The position numbers were made by a program, and so were the translations under genes. From NCBI RefSeq assembly GCF_000972495.1, contig NZ_LATM01000001.1, positions 827,241 to 891,240 on the forward strand: a DNA stretch of 64,000 nucleotides, written 5' to 3'. Within the stretch, counting starts at the first letter, position 1. Each line of letters opens with the position of its first letter. Below the pieces are notes generated by a model. That model was not told where the DNA came from. It saw only the letters and a list, made by a program, of their open reading frames with translations, and did not search any database. The stretch comes from Hymenobacter terrenus. GTDB taxonomy: Bacteria; Bacteroidota; Bacteroidia; Cytophagales; Hymenobacteraceae. Of the stretch, positions 34,036 to 42,844 are shown one piece after another.

Positions 34036-34206
34036 CTACCAAAGACTGTAGGCCTGATTGTCAGCGAATGCCTGAGTAATTGGGGCACCTCTCACTATAG
34101 CGTTGGCACCGAGTGGCGCGGCTTGCAACCGCACACCCACGGCCAACAAAGCCGACAAAAGCAGCGCTAGGTAATAGCGAAAATACTGTTGAAAGTTCGT
34201 AAACAT
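34036..34206 (-). CDS. 56-residue secreted peptide upstream of the two-component system
   Basis: A short gene from the ATG at 34206-34204 to TAG at 34038-34036. It begins MFTNFQQYFRYYLALLLSAL and continues LAVGVRLQAAPLGANAI, a good signal peptide with a likely cleavage after QAA, followed by about 25 residues ending DNQAYSLW. It lies 126 bases upstream of the response regulator on the same strand, with an AT-rich leader suited to a promoter. No family is recognised. It could be a small envelope protein or a signal related to the kinase, but that is inference from position only. Confidence 0.5.
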   Translation of the reverse strand: MFTNFQQYFRYYLALLLSALLAVGVRLQAAPLGANAIVRGAPITQAFADNQAYSLW

Positions 34207-34579
34207 TAAGTAGATATTATTTCATTAATCATCAAAAAAATTCGACCAAGCCCCCTTTTTACTCTACTAAAGTATTGCTGAACTGGGCAATAGCGAAAGA
34301 GGTTTTAGTTCAAGGCCACCTTTCCCCAGCCAAAAGTGGAAAACCCCTCGCCCAATCAGATTGCCTCAGCCAGTCGCGGTCAATGCGGCATAGTGTCATA
34401 CGAGAGAATGTTGAGCTTGGAAGAGGAAGTTCGGTCTCAAGCTCAGCAGAATAGCTTAGGAAGTGCTTTAGTGGCAACATTTCTTCATTGCGGTCACGTA
34501 TAGAAAAGCTGTCTGTGAGGGAATCAGCGGTTGTTTTTGGGCCGTACAGTTCCTTCCTCACCCTTCCTTTTCCTACCAA
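34207..34579. other. Divergent intergenic region before the molybdenum hydroxylase operon
   Basis: No gene supported. A minus-strand frame at 34310-34597 overlaps the start of the 2Fe-2S subunit gene and has no recognisable features. The region should hold promoters for the small secreted peptide (minus) and the molybdenum hydroxylase genes (plus). Confidence 0.4.
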
Positions 34580-35110
34580 ATGAGCCAAGTTTCCCACGCA
34601 TTACCGACTCGCCCTTCCGTGTCCCTGGCGCCTACCCAAGCCGTCACGCTACGCATCAACGGCCAGGACCACCTCCTGCAGATTGCCCCCTGGACCACCC
34701 TGCTCGACGCCCTGCGCGAGTACCTGGACCTGACCGGCACAAAAAAGGGCTGCGACCATGGCCAGTGCGGCGCCTGCACGGTGCTCATTAATGGCAAACG
34801 CATTAATTCCTGCCTCTCCTTAGCCGTAATGCAGCAAGGCGAGGAAATTACCACCATCGAAGGCCTTGGCACCGAGGAGCAACTGCACCCGTTGCAACAG
34901 GCTTTCATCGACCACGATGCGTTTCAGTGCGGCTATTGCACGCCGGGCCAGATTTGCTCAGCCGTGGGGCTCATCAGCGAGGGCCGCGCCCGGACCGAAG
35001 ACGAGGTACGAGAGCTGATGAGCGGCAATTTGTGCCGCTGCGGAGCTTACACCAATATTCTGAACGCGGTGATGGAGGTTGTCAGAAATGAATTGAAAAC
35101 GGGGAGCTGA
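34580..35110 (+). CDS. 2Fe-2S subunit of a xanthine dehydrogenase-family molybdenum hydroxylase
   Basis: A 176-residue small subunit with two 2Fe-2S clusters. The plant-type ferredoxin domain has KKGCDHGQCGACTVLINGKR with a later Cys in NSCLSLA; the helical second-cluster domain has FQCGYCTPGQICSA and NLCRCGAYTNI. The domain order and length fit PaoA/YagT-like and CoxS-like subunits, which pass electrons from the molybdenum site to FAD. The N-terminus lacks a twin-arginine signal, so the enzyme is probably cytoplasmic, unlike E. coli PaoABC. It is the first gene of a three-subunit operon closed by an XdhC-type maturation factor. Confidence 0.94.
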   Translation: MSQVSHALPTRPSVSLAPTQAVTLRINGQDHLLQIAPWTTLLDALREYLDLTGTKKGCDHGQCGACTVLINGKRINSCLSLAVMQQGEEITTIEGLGTEEQLHPLQQAFIDHDAFQCGYCTPGQICSAVGLISEGRARTEDEVRELMSGNLCRCGAYTNILNAVMEVVRNELKTGS

Positions 35111-35197
35111 AAATTGAAACGGGCCAACTACAGGTATTACTCCCTGACCCTATACCCTTGGCTTTCAGCTTTTAATTCATCTCTTTAATTACCTCAC

Positions 35198-36223
35198 ATG
35201 AACAGTTTCACCTACTTCCCTGCTGCGGCCGTGGACCTGGCCGTGCGCGAAAAAGTGGCTCATTCCAATGCGGCTTATATCGGCGGTGGCACCAATCTGG
35301 TTGACTTGATGAAGGAAAACGTGGCGCGACCCACACACCTTATCGGGCTCAAACACCTGCCCTTGGCCGCCATCGAAAACACCACTGATGGCGGCCTGCG
35401 CCTCGGTGCCCTTGCTACCAACGCCGACACGGCCTGGCACCCCGAGGTGGAGCGGCGCTACCCGCTACTCAGCCAAGCCATTTTGGCGGGTGCCTCGCCG
35501 CAGCTGCGCAACATGGCTACCGACGGCGGCAACCTCATGCAACGTACCCGCTGCTACTATTTCTACGACTTGGCCACGCCCTGCAACAAGCGCGAGCCTG
35601 GCACCGGCTGCTCGGCCATTGGCGGCTACAACCGTATTCACGCCATTCTAGGTGCCAGCGAGCAGTGCATTGCCACGCATCCTTCGGATATGTGCGTGGC
35701 CCTGGCCGCGCTGGCCACCACCGTACGCGTGAGCGGCCCCAACGGCGAGCGCACCATCCGGTTTGAAGACTTCCATCGCCTGCCCGGCGACCAGCCCGAG
35801 CGCGACAATACCCTGGCCGACGGCGAGTTGATAACCAGTCTCGATCTACCCCCAAAAGGCTTCGCGACGAATTACAGCTACCTCAAGCTGCGCGACCGTA
35901 CCAGCTACGCCTTTGCGCTGGTATCGGTGGCGGCGGCGCTGGAACTCGATGGCAACACCATCACGGATGCACGACTGGCCCTGGGCGGCGTGGCCCATAA
36001 ACCTTGGCGCGACACGGCCGCCGAAGCGCTACTCATCGGCCAGCCCGCTACGGCCGACACCTTCCGCCGGGCCGCTGCCAAAGTAGTAGCCGGCGCCCAG
36101 GGCCATGCTCACAATGCTTTCAAGATTGAGTTGGCCAAGCGCGCCATTGTCCGGGCCTTCAAGCAGGCCACTGAAATGACGCCCGCCACCGACTCCAACG
36201 CTTTCTTAAACTCCAACCCATGA
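35198..36223 (+). CDS. FAD-binding subunit of the molybdenum hydroxylase
   Basis: A 341-residue medium subunit (PaoB/YagS-like, CoxM family). The FAD-binding part shows YIGGGTNLVDLMKENV near residue 27 and GGNLMQRTRCYYF with ATPCNKREPGTGC, which in the PaoB group holds an additional 4Fe-4S cluster; the cysteines here (C127, C131 region and C138) are consistent with that. The CO dehydrogenase flavoprotein C-terminal domain follows (FATNYSYLKLRDRTSYAFA). It takes electrons from the 2Fe-2S subunit and passes them to an acceptor. Its stop overlaps the next start by four bases (ATGA), indicating translational coupling. Confidence 0.93.
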   Translation: MNSFTYFPAAAVDLAVREKVAHSNAAYIGGGTNLVDLMKENVARPTHLIGLKHLPLAAIENTTDGGLRLGALATNADTAWHPEVERRYPLLSQAILAGASPQLRNMATDGGNLMQRTRCYYFYDLATPCNKREPGTGCSAIGGYNRIHAILGASEQCIATHPSDMCVALAALATTVRVSGPNGERTIRFEDFHRLPGDQPERDNTLADGELITSLDLPPKGFATNYSYLKLRDRTSYAFALVSVAAALELDGNTITDARLALGGVAHKPWRDTAAEALLIGQPATADTFRRAAAKVVAGAQGHAHNAFKIELAKRAIVRAFKQATEMTPATDSNAFLNSNP

Positions 36224-38487
36224 GCCAGACCATTGCGACTTCGCCCAGCATTCATTTGGGCACCGATTACATCGGCAAGCCCACCAGCCGCGTCGATGGC
36301 CCGGCCAAGGTGACGGGGGCGGCCAAGTACGCCGCCGAATTCAACGTGCCCGGCCTGCTGTACGGCTACATCGTGAGCAGCCCGATTGCCAAGGGGAAAA
36401 TCACCAAAATTCATGCGGAACCGGTGCTGACGCTGCCGGGCGTGGTGCGGGTTTTTTCGCACGAAAACGTGCCCTCACTGGCGTGGTTCGACCGTAGCTA
36501 CAAGGACGACGTGGCGCCCGGCGGCTCGCCGTTCCGGCCGCTACACGAGCCCAAAATCCGGTTCAGCCAGCAACCGGTGGCCTTGGTAGTGGCCGATACC
36601 TTTGAGTTGGCCCGCTACGCGGCATCGGTGCTCGAAATCGAGTATGAAACCGAAGCGCATGACACTGACCTCGAAACTAAGCGCGATAACGGCTATGAGC
36701 CCGCCCGGGGCAAACTTGGCTGGGTGCCCCCGCCCCCGCCTCGCGGCAACTCCAACGACGCCTACCACAACGCGCCCCATCAGCACGAGGCCGAATACAT
36801 TCACCTAGCCCAGCACAGCAACCCCATGGAGATGTTCGCCACCACGGTGGAGTGGCTGAACGACGGGCAGAAGATGAACATCTTCGACAAAACTCAGGGT
36901 GCGTATAACGTGCAGAGCTACATCACCAAAGTCTTCGGCCTGTCGAAGGAAGAAGCGCGGGTGATTTCGAAGTACACGGGTGGTGGTTTCGGCTCCGGCC
37001 TGCGACCGCAGCACCAAGTATTTCTGGCTGTGCTGGCCGCGCTGGACCTGCAACGCTCGGTGCGCGTGTCGCTCACCCGGCAGCAAATGTTCAGCCTCGG
37101 CCACCGGCCCCACACGCTGCAATATCTCAAGCTGGCCGCCGATGACAACGGCGCGCTGGCCGCCGTACAGCACGCGGCGCTGGCCGAAACCTCCCGCTTC
37201 GAAGACTTTACCGAAAATGTGGTGAACTGGTCGGGGATGCTGTATCAATGCGAGAACGTGAAGCTGGACTACCAGCTGGCCGAGATTGACGCCAACTCAC
37301 CCATCGACATGCGAGCCCCCGGCGCCGCCACTGGCTCGTTCGCCCTCGAATCGGCCATGGATGAGCTGGCCTACAAAGTCGGCATCGACCCGCTCGAATT
37401 CCGCCTGCTGAACTACGCCGACCGCGACCAGAATCTGAAAAAGCCGTTTTCCAGCAAGAAGCTGCGCGAGTGCTACCACCAGGGCGCCGCAAAATTTGGC
37501 TGGGATAAGCGCACTCCCAAGCCCCGCTCCATGCGCGAGGGCAACTGGCTCATCGGCTACGGCATGGCCACCGGCGTGTGGGACGCCACCCAGCTAAACG
37601 CCAGCGCCAAAGCCTGCTTCGACGCCGATGGCCGCCTGACGGTGAGCAGCGCCAGCAACGACATCGGCACCGGCACCTATACCATCATGACCCAGATTGC
37701 GGCCCAAACTCTGGGCCTGCCGCTGGAAGCCGTCACTTTCGTACTCGGCGATACCAACCTGCCCGAAGCGCCCGTGCAAGGCGGCTCTATGACGGCCGCC
37801 ACCGTGGGCACCGCCGTGCAGGCCGTGTGCCGGGCCATCGGCGAAAAGCTACTCAAACTAGCCCAGCAGATGGCTGACTCGCCTCTGAAAGGCGCCAATT
37901 TTGAGGACGTACAGTTCGTAAATGGTCAAATTCGGCGGAACGAAGACACGAAGCAATCGGTCGTTATTCGCGATATTCTGCCTGCTGCCGGCGAAGCCCA
38001 GGTCGAAGCCGAGACTTCTACCCTGCCCGACCTACTGAAGCAGAGCCATTATTCGCTGCACTCGCACAACGCGGTGTTTGCGGAAGTAAAAGTGGACGAA
38101 GACCTCGGCACCGTGCACGTCACCCGCGTGGTGAATGCCGTGGCCGCCGGCCGCATCCTCAATCCCAAAACGGCTCGCAGCCAAGTGCTGGGTTCCGTGG
38201 TGTGGGGCATCAGCATGGCTTTGATGGAGGAATCGATGATGGACCACGGTTTCGGCCGCTATATGAACCACAACCTGGCCGAATACCACATCCCGGTTAA
38301 CGCCGACATCCACAACATCGAAGTGATTCTGGTCGAGGAGGAAGACGACATTGTGAACCCACTGGGTGTGAAAGGAATCGGGGAAATCGGCCTGCTAGGC
38401 GTAGCCGCCGCCATTGCCAATGCTGTATTCCACGCCACCGGCAAACGTGTGCGCAACCTGCCGGTGAGCATTGACAAACTGGTGTAA
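36220..38487 (+). CDS. Molybdopterin-binding catalytic subunit of the molybdenum hydroxylase
   Basis: A 755-residue large subunit of the xanthine dehydrogenase/aldehyde oxidoreductase family. The N-terminal hammerhead domain includes RVDGPAKVTGAAKYAAEF. Cofactor-binding blocks follow: KYTGGGFGSGLRPQHQVF, DMRAPGAATGSFALESAMDE and QGGSMTAATVGTAVQAVCRA. The catalytic glutamate lies in GVKGIGEIGLLGVAAAI near the C-terminus. The gene set resembles PaoABC, whose substrates are aldehydes, more than classical xanthine dehydrogenase, but a purine or other heterocycle remains possible given the pyrimidine-degradation genes 3 kb away. Molybdopterin cytosine dinucleotide is the expected cofactor of the Pao type. 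Confidence 0.93.
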   Translation: MSQTIATSPSIHLGTDYIGKPTSRVDGPAKVTGAAKYAAEFNVPGLLYGYIVSSPIAKGKITKIHAEPVLTLPGVVRVFSHENVPSLAWFDRSYKDDVAPGGSPFRPLHEPKIRFSQQPVALVVADTFELARYAASVLEIEYETEAHDTDLETKRDNGYEPARGKLGWVPPPPPRGNSNDAYHNAPHQHEAEYIHLAQHSNPMEMFATTVEWLNDGQKMNIFDKTQGAYNVQSYITKVFGLSKEEARVISKYTGGGFGSGLRPQHQVFLAVLAALDLQRSVRVSLTRQQMFSLGHRPHTLQYLKLAADDNGALAAVQHAALAETSRFEDFTENVVNWSGMLYQCENVKLDYQLAEIDANSPIDMRAPGAATGSFALESAMDELAYKVGIDPLEFRLLNYADRDQNLKKPFSSKKLRECYHQGAAKFGWDKRTPKPRSMREGNWLIGYGMATGVWDATQLNASAKACFDADGRLTVSSASNDIGTGTYTIMTQIAAQTLGLPLEAVTFVLGDTNLPEAPVQGGSMTAATVGTAVQAVCRAIGEKLLKLAQQMADSPLKGANFEDVQFVNGQIRRNEDTKQSVVIRDILPAAGEAQVEAETSTLPDLLKQSHYSLHSHNAVFAEVKVDEDLGTVHVTRVVNAVAAGRILNPKTARSQVLGSVVWGISMALMEESMMDHGFGRYMNHNLAEYHIPVNADIHNIEVILVEEEDDIVNPLGVKGIGEIGLLGVAAAIANAVFHATGKRVRNLPVSIDKLV

Positions 38488-38547
38488 AAATTATGAGTTA
38501 AGAACTGTTTTAGCAGCCTGTGCTGGACCAGCCATAACTCATAATTT
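38488..38547. repeat. 13-bp perfect inverted repeat upstream of xdhC
   Basis: Arms aaattatgagtta (38488-38500) and taactcataattt (38535-38547) start right at the end of the catalytic subunit's stop codon and end 16 bases before the xdhC start. A 34-base GC-richer loop separates them. It could be a regulator site or an RNA hairpin that sets xdhC translation. Confidence 0.6.
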
Positions 38548-38563
38548 ATCATTGCCTTCTACT

Positions 38564-39718
38564 ATGACCGAACTCCAACGCCTGCTCCTCGCCTACGACC
38601 AGCACCGAGCACAGGGCCAGTCCTGCGCCTTAGCTACGGTGGTGGAGGTGCTGGGCTCGGCCTACCGGCGCCCCGGTGCCCGCATGCTCGTCACCGACGA
38701 CGGGCAGTTGACCGGTGCCATCAGCGGCGGTTGTTTGGAAGGCGATGCCCGCCAGCGCGCCCGTCAGGCCATTTTTCGGGGCCAGCCGGCGCTCGTCACC
38801 TACGACACCCGCGACGAGGACGACCCGCGTCACGGCCTTGGGCCCGGTTGCCAGGGGGTGGTGCGCATCTTGCTGGAGCCGCTGGATTTTGCAGCGCCCG
38901 ACAACCCCCTGGAATTGCTGCGAAGCTTCGCTCAGCACCCGGAGCCCGCCGTGCTGGCCACCGTGTTCGAAATTGATACTGCCGCGGGTCTGCGCGCCGG
39001 AGTGGGCCAGCGCTTGCTGCTGACGGCAGCCGGGGTTACGGGCGGCGCCTCGACTGCGCGGGCACTAGTGGGCGCTTCTGCCCTGGCCGAAGCCGCACGC
39101 GCCACGTTGGCAGAAGGCGTTTCGCGCGTGCTAGATATTGAAACCGAAGTGGGCTCGGTGCGGGCGTTACTTGAGTTGCTCAAGCCGCCCCTGCGGGTGG
39201 TGGTGTACGGGGCCGGCAACGACGCCCAACCGCTGGTGCGGCTCGGGGCCTCGCTGGGCTGGCACATTACTGTAGTCGATGGCCGGCCCCACCTCGCCAC
39301 GGCCGCCCGCTTCCCCGAGGCGGCCGAAGTGCGGGTGGTGCCGCTGGCGGCCATCGCGCAAGAAACGCCGGGCGATGCCTACGCCGTTCTGCTCAGTCAC
39401 AATTATGCTTATGACCTAGCGGCCCTGGCCCTGCACCTTGCCGGGCCGGCTCCCTACATTGGCTTGCTGGGCCCGTACGCAAAAGCCACGCGCCTGCTCA
39501 GGGAGCTGTGCCTGTCGGACGCGGAAATTACCACTTTGCGCCGAACCCGCCTCCACAGCCCCATCGGCCTTGATTTGGGCAGCGAAACACCCGAGGAAAT
39601 TGCCTTGGCCATTGTGGCTGAGATTCAAAGCAAGCGTCACCAGCGCGACGGACGGCCTTTGCGTGAGCGGGCGGCGGAAGTGCACGCCCCGGCCCCGCGC
39701 CTCCAAGAAACGTTCTGA
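38564..39718 (+). CDS. xdhC: XdhC/CoxI family molybdenum-cofactor maturation protein
   Basis: A 384-residue cytoplasmic factor that binds molybdenum cofactor, promotes its sulfuration and loads it into xanthine dehydrogenase-type enzymes. The start at 38564 (MTELQRLLLAYDQHRAQG) is preferred, since the frame upstream runs through the inverted repeat. The N-terminal XdhC domain has VEVLGSAYRRPGARMLV and AISGGCLEGDARQRA (conserved Cys). The Rossmann domain has VVYGAGNDAQPLVRLGASLG and VVDGRPHLATAARFP; the end LHSPIGLDLGSETPEEIALA is a family hallmark. It closes the molybdenum hydroxylase operon, as expected for its partner role. Confidence 0.93.
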   Translation: MTELQRLLLAYDQHRAQGQSCALATVVEVLGSAYRRPGARMLVTDDGQLTGAISGGCLEGDARQRARQAIFRGQPALVTYDTRDEDDPRHGLGPGCQGVVRILLEPLDFAAPDNPLELLRSFAQHPEPAVLATVFEIDTAAGLRAGVGQRLLLTAAGVTGGASTARALVGASALAEAARATLAEGVSRVLDIETEVGSVRALLELLKPPLRVVVYGAGNDAQPLVRLGASLGWHITVVDGRPHLATAARFPEAAEVRVVPLAAIAQETPGDAYAVLLSHNYAYDLAALALHLAGPAPYIGLLGPYAKATRLLRELCLSDAEITTLRRTRLHSPIGLDLGSETPEEIALAIVAEIQSKRHQRDGRPLRERAAEVHAPAPRLQETF

Positions 39719-39748
39719 ATCAATCGGCTTTAATTTGACCCAGACGCT

Positions 39749-39784
39749 AACCGGGCTACCCATCAGAAGATGAGCAGCCCGGTT
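39749..39784. terminator. Stem-loop between convergent xdhC and lipoprotein genes
   Basis: A 9-bp stem (aaccgggct/agcccggtt) with an 18-base loop. It lies 30 bases past the xdhC stop and 26 bases past the lipoprotein stop on the other strand. There is no clear T-run, so terminator function is probable rather than certain. Confidence 0.5.
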
Positions 39785-39810
39785 GAGGGTGCCGCTTTGG
39801 AGGCACTACG

Positions 39811-40131
39811 TTAATCGGCGCGACGACGAATATGACCGTGGGTTCGGGCGCCGTTGTTGCCGTTGTAATTTTCTTGGCGCCGATAGGTGCTGCCGCCGTT
39901 GGCCCGGTTGCCGTGGTGCGGCGAACGGTAGTACGGCTGGGACACCACCACTATCGGACGGGGCCGGTGGAAGTAGGGCCGCACCGGTCCGTAATAAGGC
40001 GAATAGAACGGGTCGACGGGCGGGTAATAACCGTAGCCGGTTCCAACCCCTACGCCTACCGAAGCACCGACACAACCGCTCAGCAAGAGCGCGCAAAATC
40101 CGATAGCGAACAACAAAGATTTTGTCTTCAT
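39811..40131 (-). CDS. Small lipoprotein rich in Gly, Tyr and Pro
   Basis: A 106-residue envelope lipoprotein. The start at 40131 (MKTKSLLFAIGFCALLLSGC) gives a lipobox with Cys20; the frame extends 26 codons further without signal character. The mature part is low-complexity: a Gly/Val stretch (GASVGVGVGTGYGYYPP), a Tyr/Pro/His/Arg-rich centre (FYSPYYGPVRPYFHRP), and an Arg/Asn-rich tail (RRQENYNGNNGARTHGH). Such proteins are frequent in Bacteroidota and have no assigned function. No partner gene is evident. Confidence 0.75.
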   Translation of the reverse strand: MKTKSLLFAIGFCALLLSGCVGASVGVGVGTGYGYYPPVDPFYSPYYGPVRPYFHRPRPIVVVSQPYYRSPHHGNRANGGSTYRRQENYNGNNGARTHGHIRRRAD

Positions 40132-40228
40132 GGCCGTGATGCGCCGAAGCGCATGATTAAGCAGTGGATGATGGCATTGCAACAAACCACAGACCAAAAT
40201 CATTGCCACTTCCGGGCAAACGGCCTCT

Positions 40229-41182
40229 CTATTCCACCACTATTCGCTGCGCCAAGCTGGCTTGCCCGGCCTGGTCGAGCAGCAGAACATAGCTGCCACC
40301 GGGCAAGCCACGTAGGTCGAGTTGACCAGAGGCAGGCACTGGTAAGTGGCGTAAGAAGCGGCCGGTCAGGTCGATTAGCCGCAGCGTGGCACTAGGCTTT
40401 AAACCTGAAGGATACTGCAGAGTGAGCAGCCCTGCACTCGGAATTGGGAAAGCCGAAAAGCCAGCGGCAGCCGCTCTGGCGGTTGCGGAAGCAAGCAGTT
40501 TGCCAGTGGTGAAATTGTAGCCGATAGTGGGCACGCCGGTTGCCTGAAAGGCCAAAAACGGCCCCATGTAGCCGGGGTCGGTACCGCGACAAATGGGCGA
40601 CTGCGGCTGCATGTACTGTTCCACATTGCCGAGTTGCTCGTAAATGCGGCCAGGCCAGTATCCGGCAATGGTCGTGCCCGGCGCGACCGTTAGGTGCGCC
40701 CGAAACCAGCGCAGGGAGCGTCCGGCCACCACTTGGCGACCGACGCTGTCGACGTTGACCCGAACCAGGCCCGAGGGGCAGGGCCCCTGCGGAGTAACGG
40801 GTGCGGTCAACCAACTGCTGCCGGGAAGTGCAGCGAAGTCATACAGCTTATAAAACTGTCCGTTCGCTTGCACTTCCACCCGGTCGGCCACGACGCGAGT
40901 AATCACGTTCGAGAGTTTGTAAGTGGGGCCCGGCGCTGAAACGGTGGGGAAAACCACCCAAAACGAGGTCTTCAGCTCACGGGTGAGTACTTGAGCGGGC
41001 TGCCCCGCCACCAGCGTGTCGCGCTGGTATCGGACCGTTACCGTTCCAAACTCGCTAAAAAGTCCGTAGTTGTATGTCCACGTGGCGCCGGGCGGACACC
41101 AGATAGCGGGATTGGCCGACTGAGCCTCCGCCCCAATAGCCAAAAGCAAGATGACAAGCAATTGCTGTAGAAAGTGTTTCAT
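40229..41182 (-). CDS. Secreted protein with T9SS type A sorting domain
   Basis: A 317-residue exported protein with a signal peptide (MKHFLQQLLVILLLAIGAEAQ). The C-terminal 80 residues form a T9SS sorting domain: AFPIPSAGLLTLQYPSG, TLRLIDLTGRFLRHLPV, LDLRGLPGGSYVLLLDQAG, ending LAQRIVVE. The body (ATWTYNYGLFSEFGTVTVRY and VTPQGPCPSGLVRVNVDSVG) is a beta-rich region without a named domain; two Cys pairs (ICRGTDPG, GPCPSG) might form disulfides. The type IX system would carry it across the outer membrane to the cell surface. Function unknown. Confidence 0.85.
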   Translation of the reverse strand: MKHFLQQLLVILLLAIGAEAQSANPAIWCPPGATWTYNYGLFSEFGTVTVRYQRDTLVAGQPAQVLTRELKTSFWVVFPTVSAPGPTYKLSNVITRVVADRVEVQANGQFYKLYDFAALPGSSWLTAPVTPQGPCPSGLVRVNVDSVGRQVVAGRSLRWFRAHLTVAPGTTIAGYWPGRIYEQLGNVEQYMQPQSPICRGTDPGYMGPFLAFQATGVPTIGYNFTTGKLLASATARAAAAGFSAFPIPSAGLLTLQYPSGLKPSATLRLIDLTGRFLRHLPVPASGQLDLRGLPGGSYVLLLDQAGQASLAQRIVVE

Positions 41183-41244
41183 AGTCTCTGGGATGAATTA
41201 ATTATAAGCAATTTAAATTGAATATTATATACTTACCACTTTTA

Positions 41245-41281
41245 CAGAAAAAAGCCCATCGACGAGCTAACCGATGGGCGT
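41245..41281 (-). terminator. Intrinsic terminator of the pyrimidine-degradation operon
   Basis: On the minus strand an 8-bp stem (41254-41261 gcccatcg with 41272-41279 cgatgggc) is followed by a T-run (complement of the A-run 41248-41253). It lies about 40 bases downstream of the preA stop codon. Confidence 0.8.
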
Positions 41282-41317
41282 TATGATGCCTGTATTTTTC
41301 AAGCTATTACGGTGGAT

Positions 41318-42706
41318 TTAAGCCTCGGCTGGCATCTCCGTTTCGCCGTTTAGCACGCGGGCTTTGCCGGGCAGGGTCTTGTGGCGCTCTTTGCCCAGCG
41401 CGGCGGCTGGCTCGGGCACCCAGTGGTGGCGGCCGCCGGCCTTTTCATCGTTGAATTCAACGGGGACATCGCCGGCTTCGGTGCGCCCCTTCCAGGTGAG
41501 GTGCTGGGTACCGGCATCGGTGCGCTCCATGGTGATGCACTGCTCTACGGGGCAAACCAGCGAGCAGAGGTTGCAGCCCACGCAGTTTTCCTCGATGATT
41601 TCGGGCACGCGGGTACCGGCGTTCAACCTGATGGCCTGGTGGGCGCCGTCTTCGCAGGCCGTGTAGCAGAGCTGGCAGCCGATGCACTTTTCGGCATGGA
41701 TGTTGGCCGTGACCTTGTATTTCATGTTCAGGTCTTCCCAGGGTAGCACGTTGGGCAGGGCTTTCCCCACCAGCTGGTCGATGGTTTCGAAGCCTTTCTC
41801 CACCATGTACTGCTCCAGGCCCGACGTCATTTCGCGGATGATGCCGAAGCCGAAGTGCATGGCCGCCGTGCACACCTGCACGCTGCCCGCGCCCAGCAGC
41901 ATGTGCTCCACAGCGTCGCGCCAGTTTTCGATGCCGCCAATGCCCGAGATGGGCAGCCGGATATCCGGGTGCTGGGCGCAGTTTTTCACCATGTTCAGGG
42001 CGATGGGCTTCACGGCTGGGCCGCAGTAGCCGCCGTTGGTGCCTTTGCCGTCCACAACCGGGTACGGCGCGAAATTGTCGATGTCGACCCCGACGATGCT
42101 CTGAATGGTGTTGATGAGCGAGATGGCATCGGCGCCGCCGCGCCGCGCCGCCAGGGCCGGCTCGGTGATGTCGGAAATATTGGGCGTCAGCTTCACGATG
42201 ACGGGCTTTTGGGCCACTTCCATCACCCATTCCACTATCGTTTGCAGCACCTTGGGCTCCTGCCCCACCGCCGAGCCCATGCCGCGCTCGCACATGCCAT
42301 GCGGGCAGCCGAAATTCAGCTCGAAGCCATCGGCGCCGGCATCTTGGCTTTGGCGCACAATGTCGTGCCACTCCTGCCGGCTCTGCACCATGAGCGAGGC
42401 GATGACGGCGTGATTGGGGAAGCGCTTTTTCACTTCCTCAATCTCACGCAGGTTATCGGCCAGCGGGCGGTCCGAAATCAGCTCGATGTTGTTGAAGCCG
42501 ACGAGGCGCTTGTCGCGGTAATTCACGCCGCCGTAGCGGCTCGACACGTTCACGACGGGCACGCCCATCGTCTTCCACACCGCGCCGCCCCAGCCAGCAT
42601 CGAAAGCCTTCATGACTTGGTAGCCAGAATTGGTAGGCGGCGCCGAAGCCAGCCAGAAAGGATTCGGCGATTTGATGCCGGCGAAGTTGATGGATAAGTC
42701 AGGCAT
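41318..42706 (-). CDS. preA: NAD-dependent dihydropyrimidine dehydrogenase, catalytic subunit PreA
   Basis: A 462-residue enzyme that reduces uracil and thymine to the 5,6-dihydro forms, the first step of reductive pyrimidine degradation, together with PreT. The FMN-binding barrel starts SINFAGIKSPNPFWLASAPP; the active-site loop is FELNFGCPHGMCERGMGSAV with the catalytic Cys. Two 4Fe-4S clusters are encoded at the C-terminus: CIGCQLCYTACEDG and CVGCNLCSLVCPVEQC. The tail (GRHHWVPEPAAALGKERHK) extends beyond E. coli PreA by about 50 residues. It is the last gene of a six-gene operon; a family-A palindrome lies between it and preT. Confidence 0.94.
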   Translation of the reverse strand: MPDLSINFAGIKSPNPFWLASAPPTNSGYQVMKAFDAGWGGAVWKTMGVPVVNVSSRYGGVNYRDKRLVGFNNIELISDRPLADNLREIEEVKKRFPNHAVIASLMVQSRQEWHDIVRQSQDAGADGFELNFGCPHGMCERGMGSAVGQEPKVLQTIVEWVMEVAQKPVIVKLTPNISDITEPALAARRGGADAISLINTIQSIVGVDIDNFAPYPVVDGKGTNGGYCGPAVKPIALNMVKNCAQHPDIRLPISGIGGIENWRDAVEHMLLGAGSVQVCTAAMHFGFGIIREMTSGLEQYMVEKGFETIDQLVGKALPNVLPWEDLNMKYKVTANIHAEKCIGCQLCYTACEDGAHQAIRLNAGTRVPEIIEENCVGCNLCSLVCPVEQCITMERTDAGTQHLTWKGRTEAGDVPVEFNDEKAGGRHHWVPEPAAALGKERHKTLPGKARVLNGETEMPAEA

Positions 42707-42724
42707 GGATTTAAGTTTCTATCA

Positions 42725-42822
42725 GAACGTCATGCTGAGCGGAGCCGAAGCATCTCGCTCGCGTCGTTGAACGATTGGATTACTACCACACGCGAGATGC
42801 CTCGGCTGCGCTCGGCATGACG
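42725..42822. repeat. Family-A palindrome between preT and preA
   Basis: The left arm begins gaacgtcatgctgagcggag and the right arm ends cgctcggcatgacg, with a 40-base loop. The arms differ at three pairs: the left resembles the copies at 6500 and 57479, the right the copy at 48246, so this copy looks like a hybrid. Confidence 0.85.
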
Positions 42823-42844
42823 TGCTTTTATTAAAAAGCCTGGG

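Noticed and set aside
42725..42822. Family-A palindrome as an insertion sequence
   Set aside because: It carries no coding capacity and no clear target-site duplication; it is better described as an extragenic palindrome or a MITE-like element.
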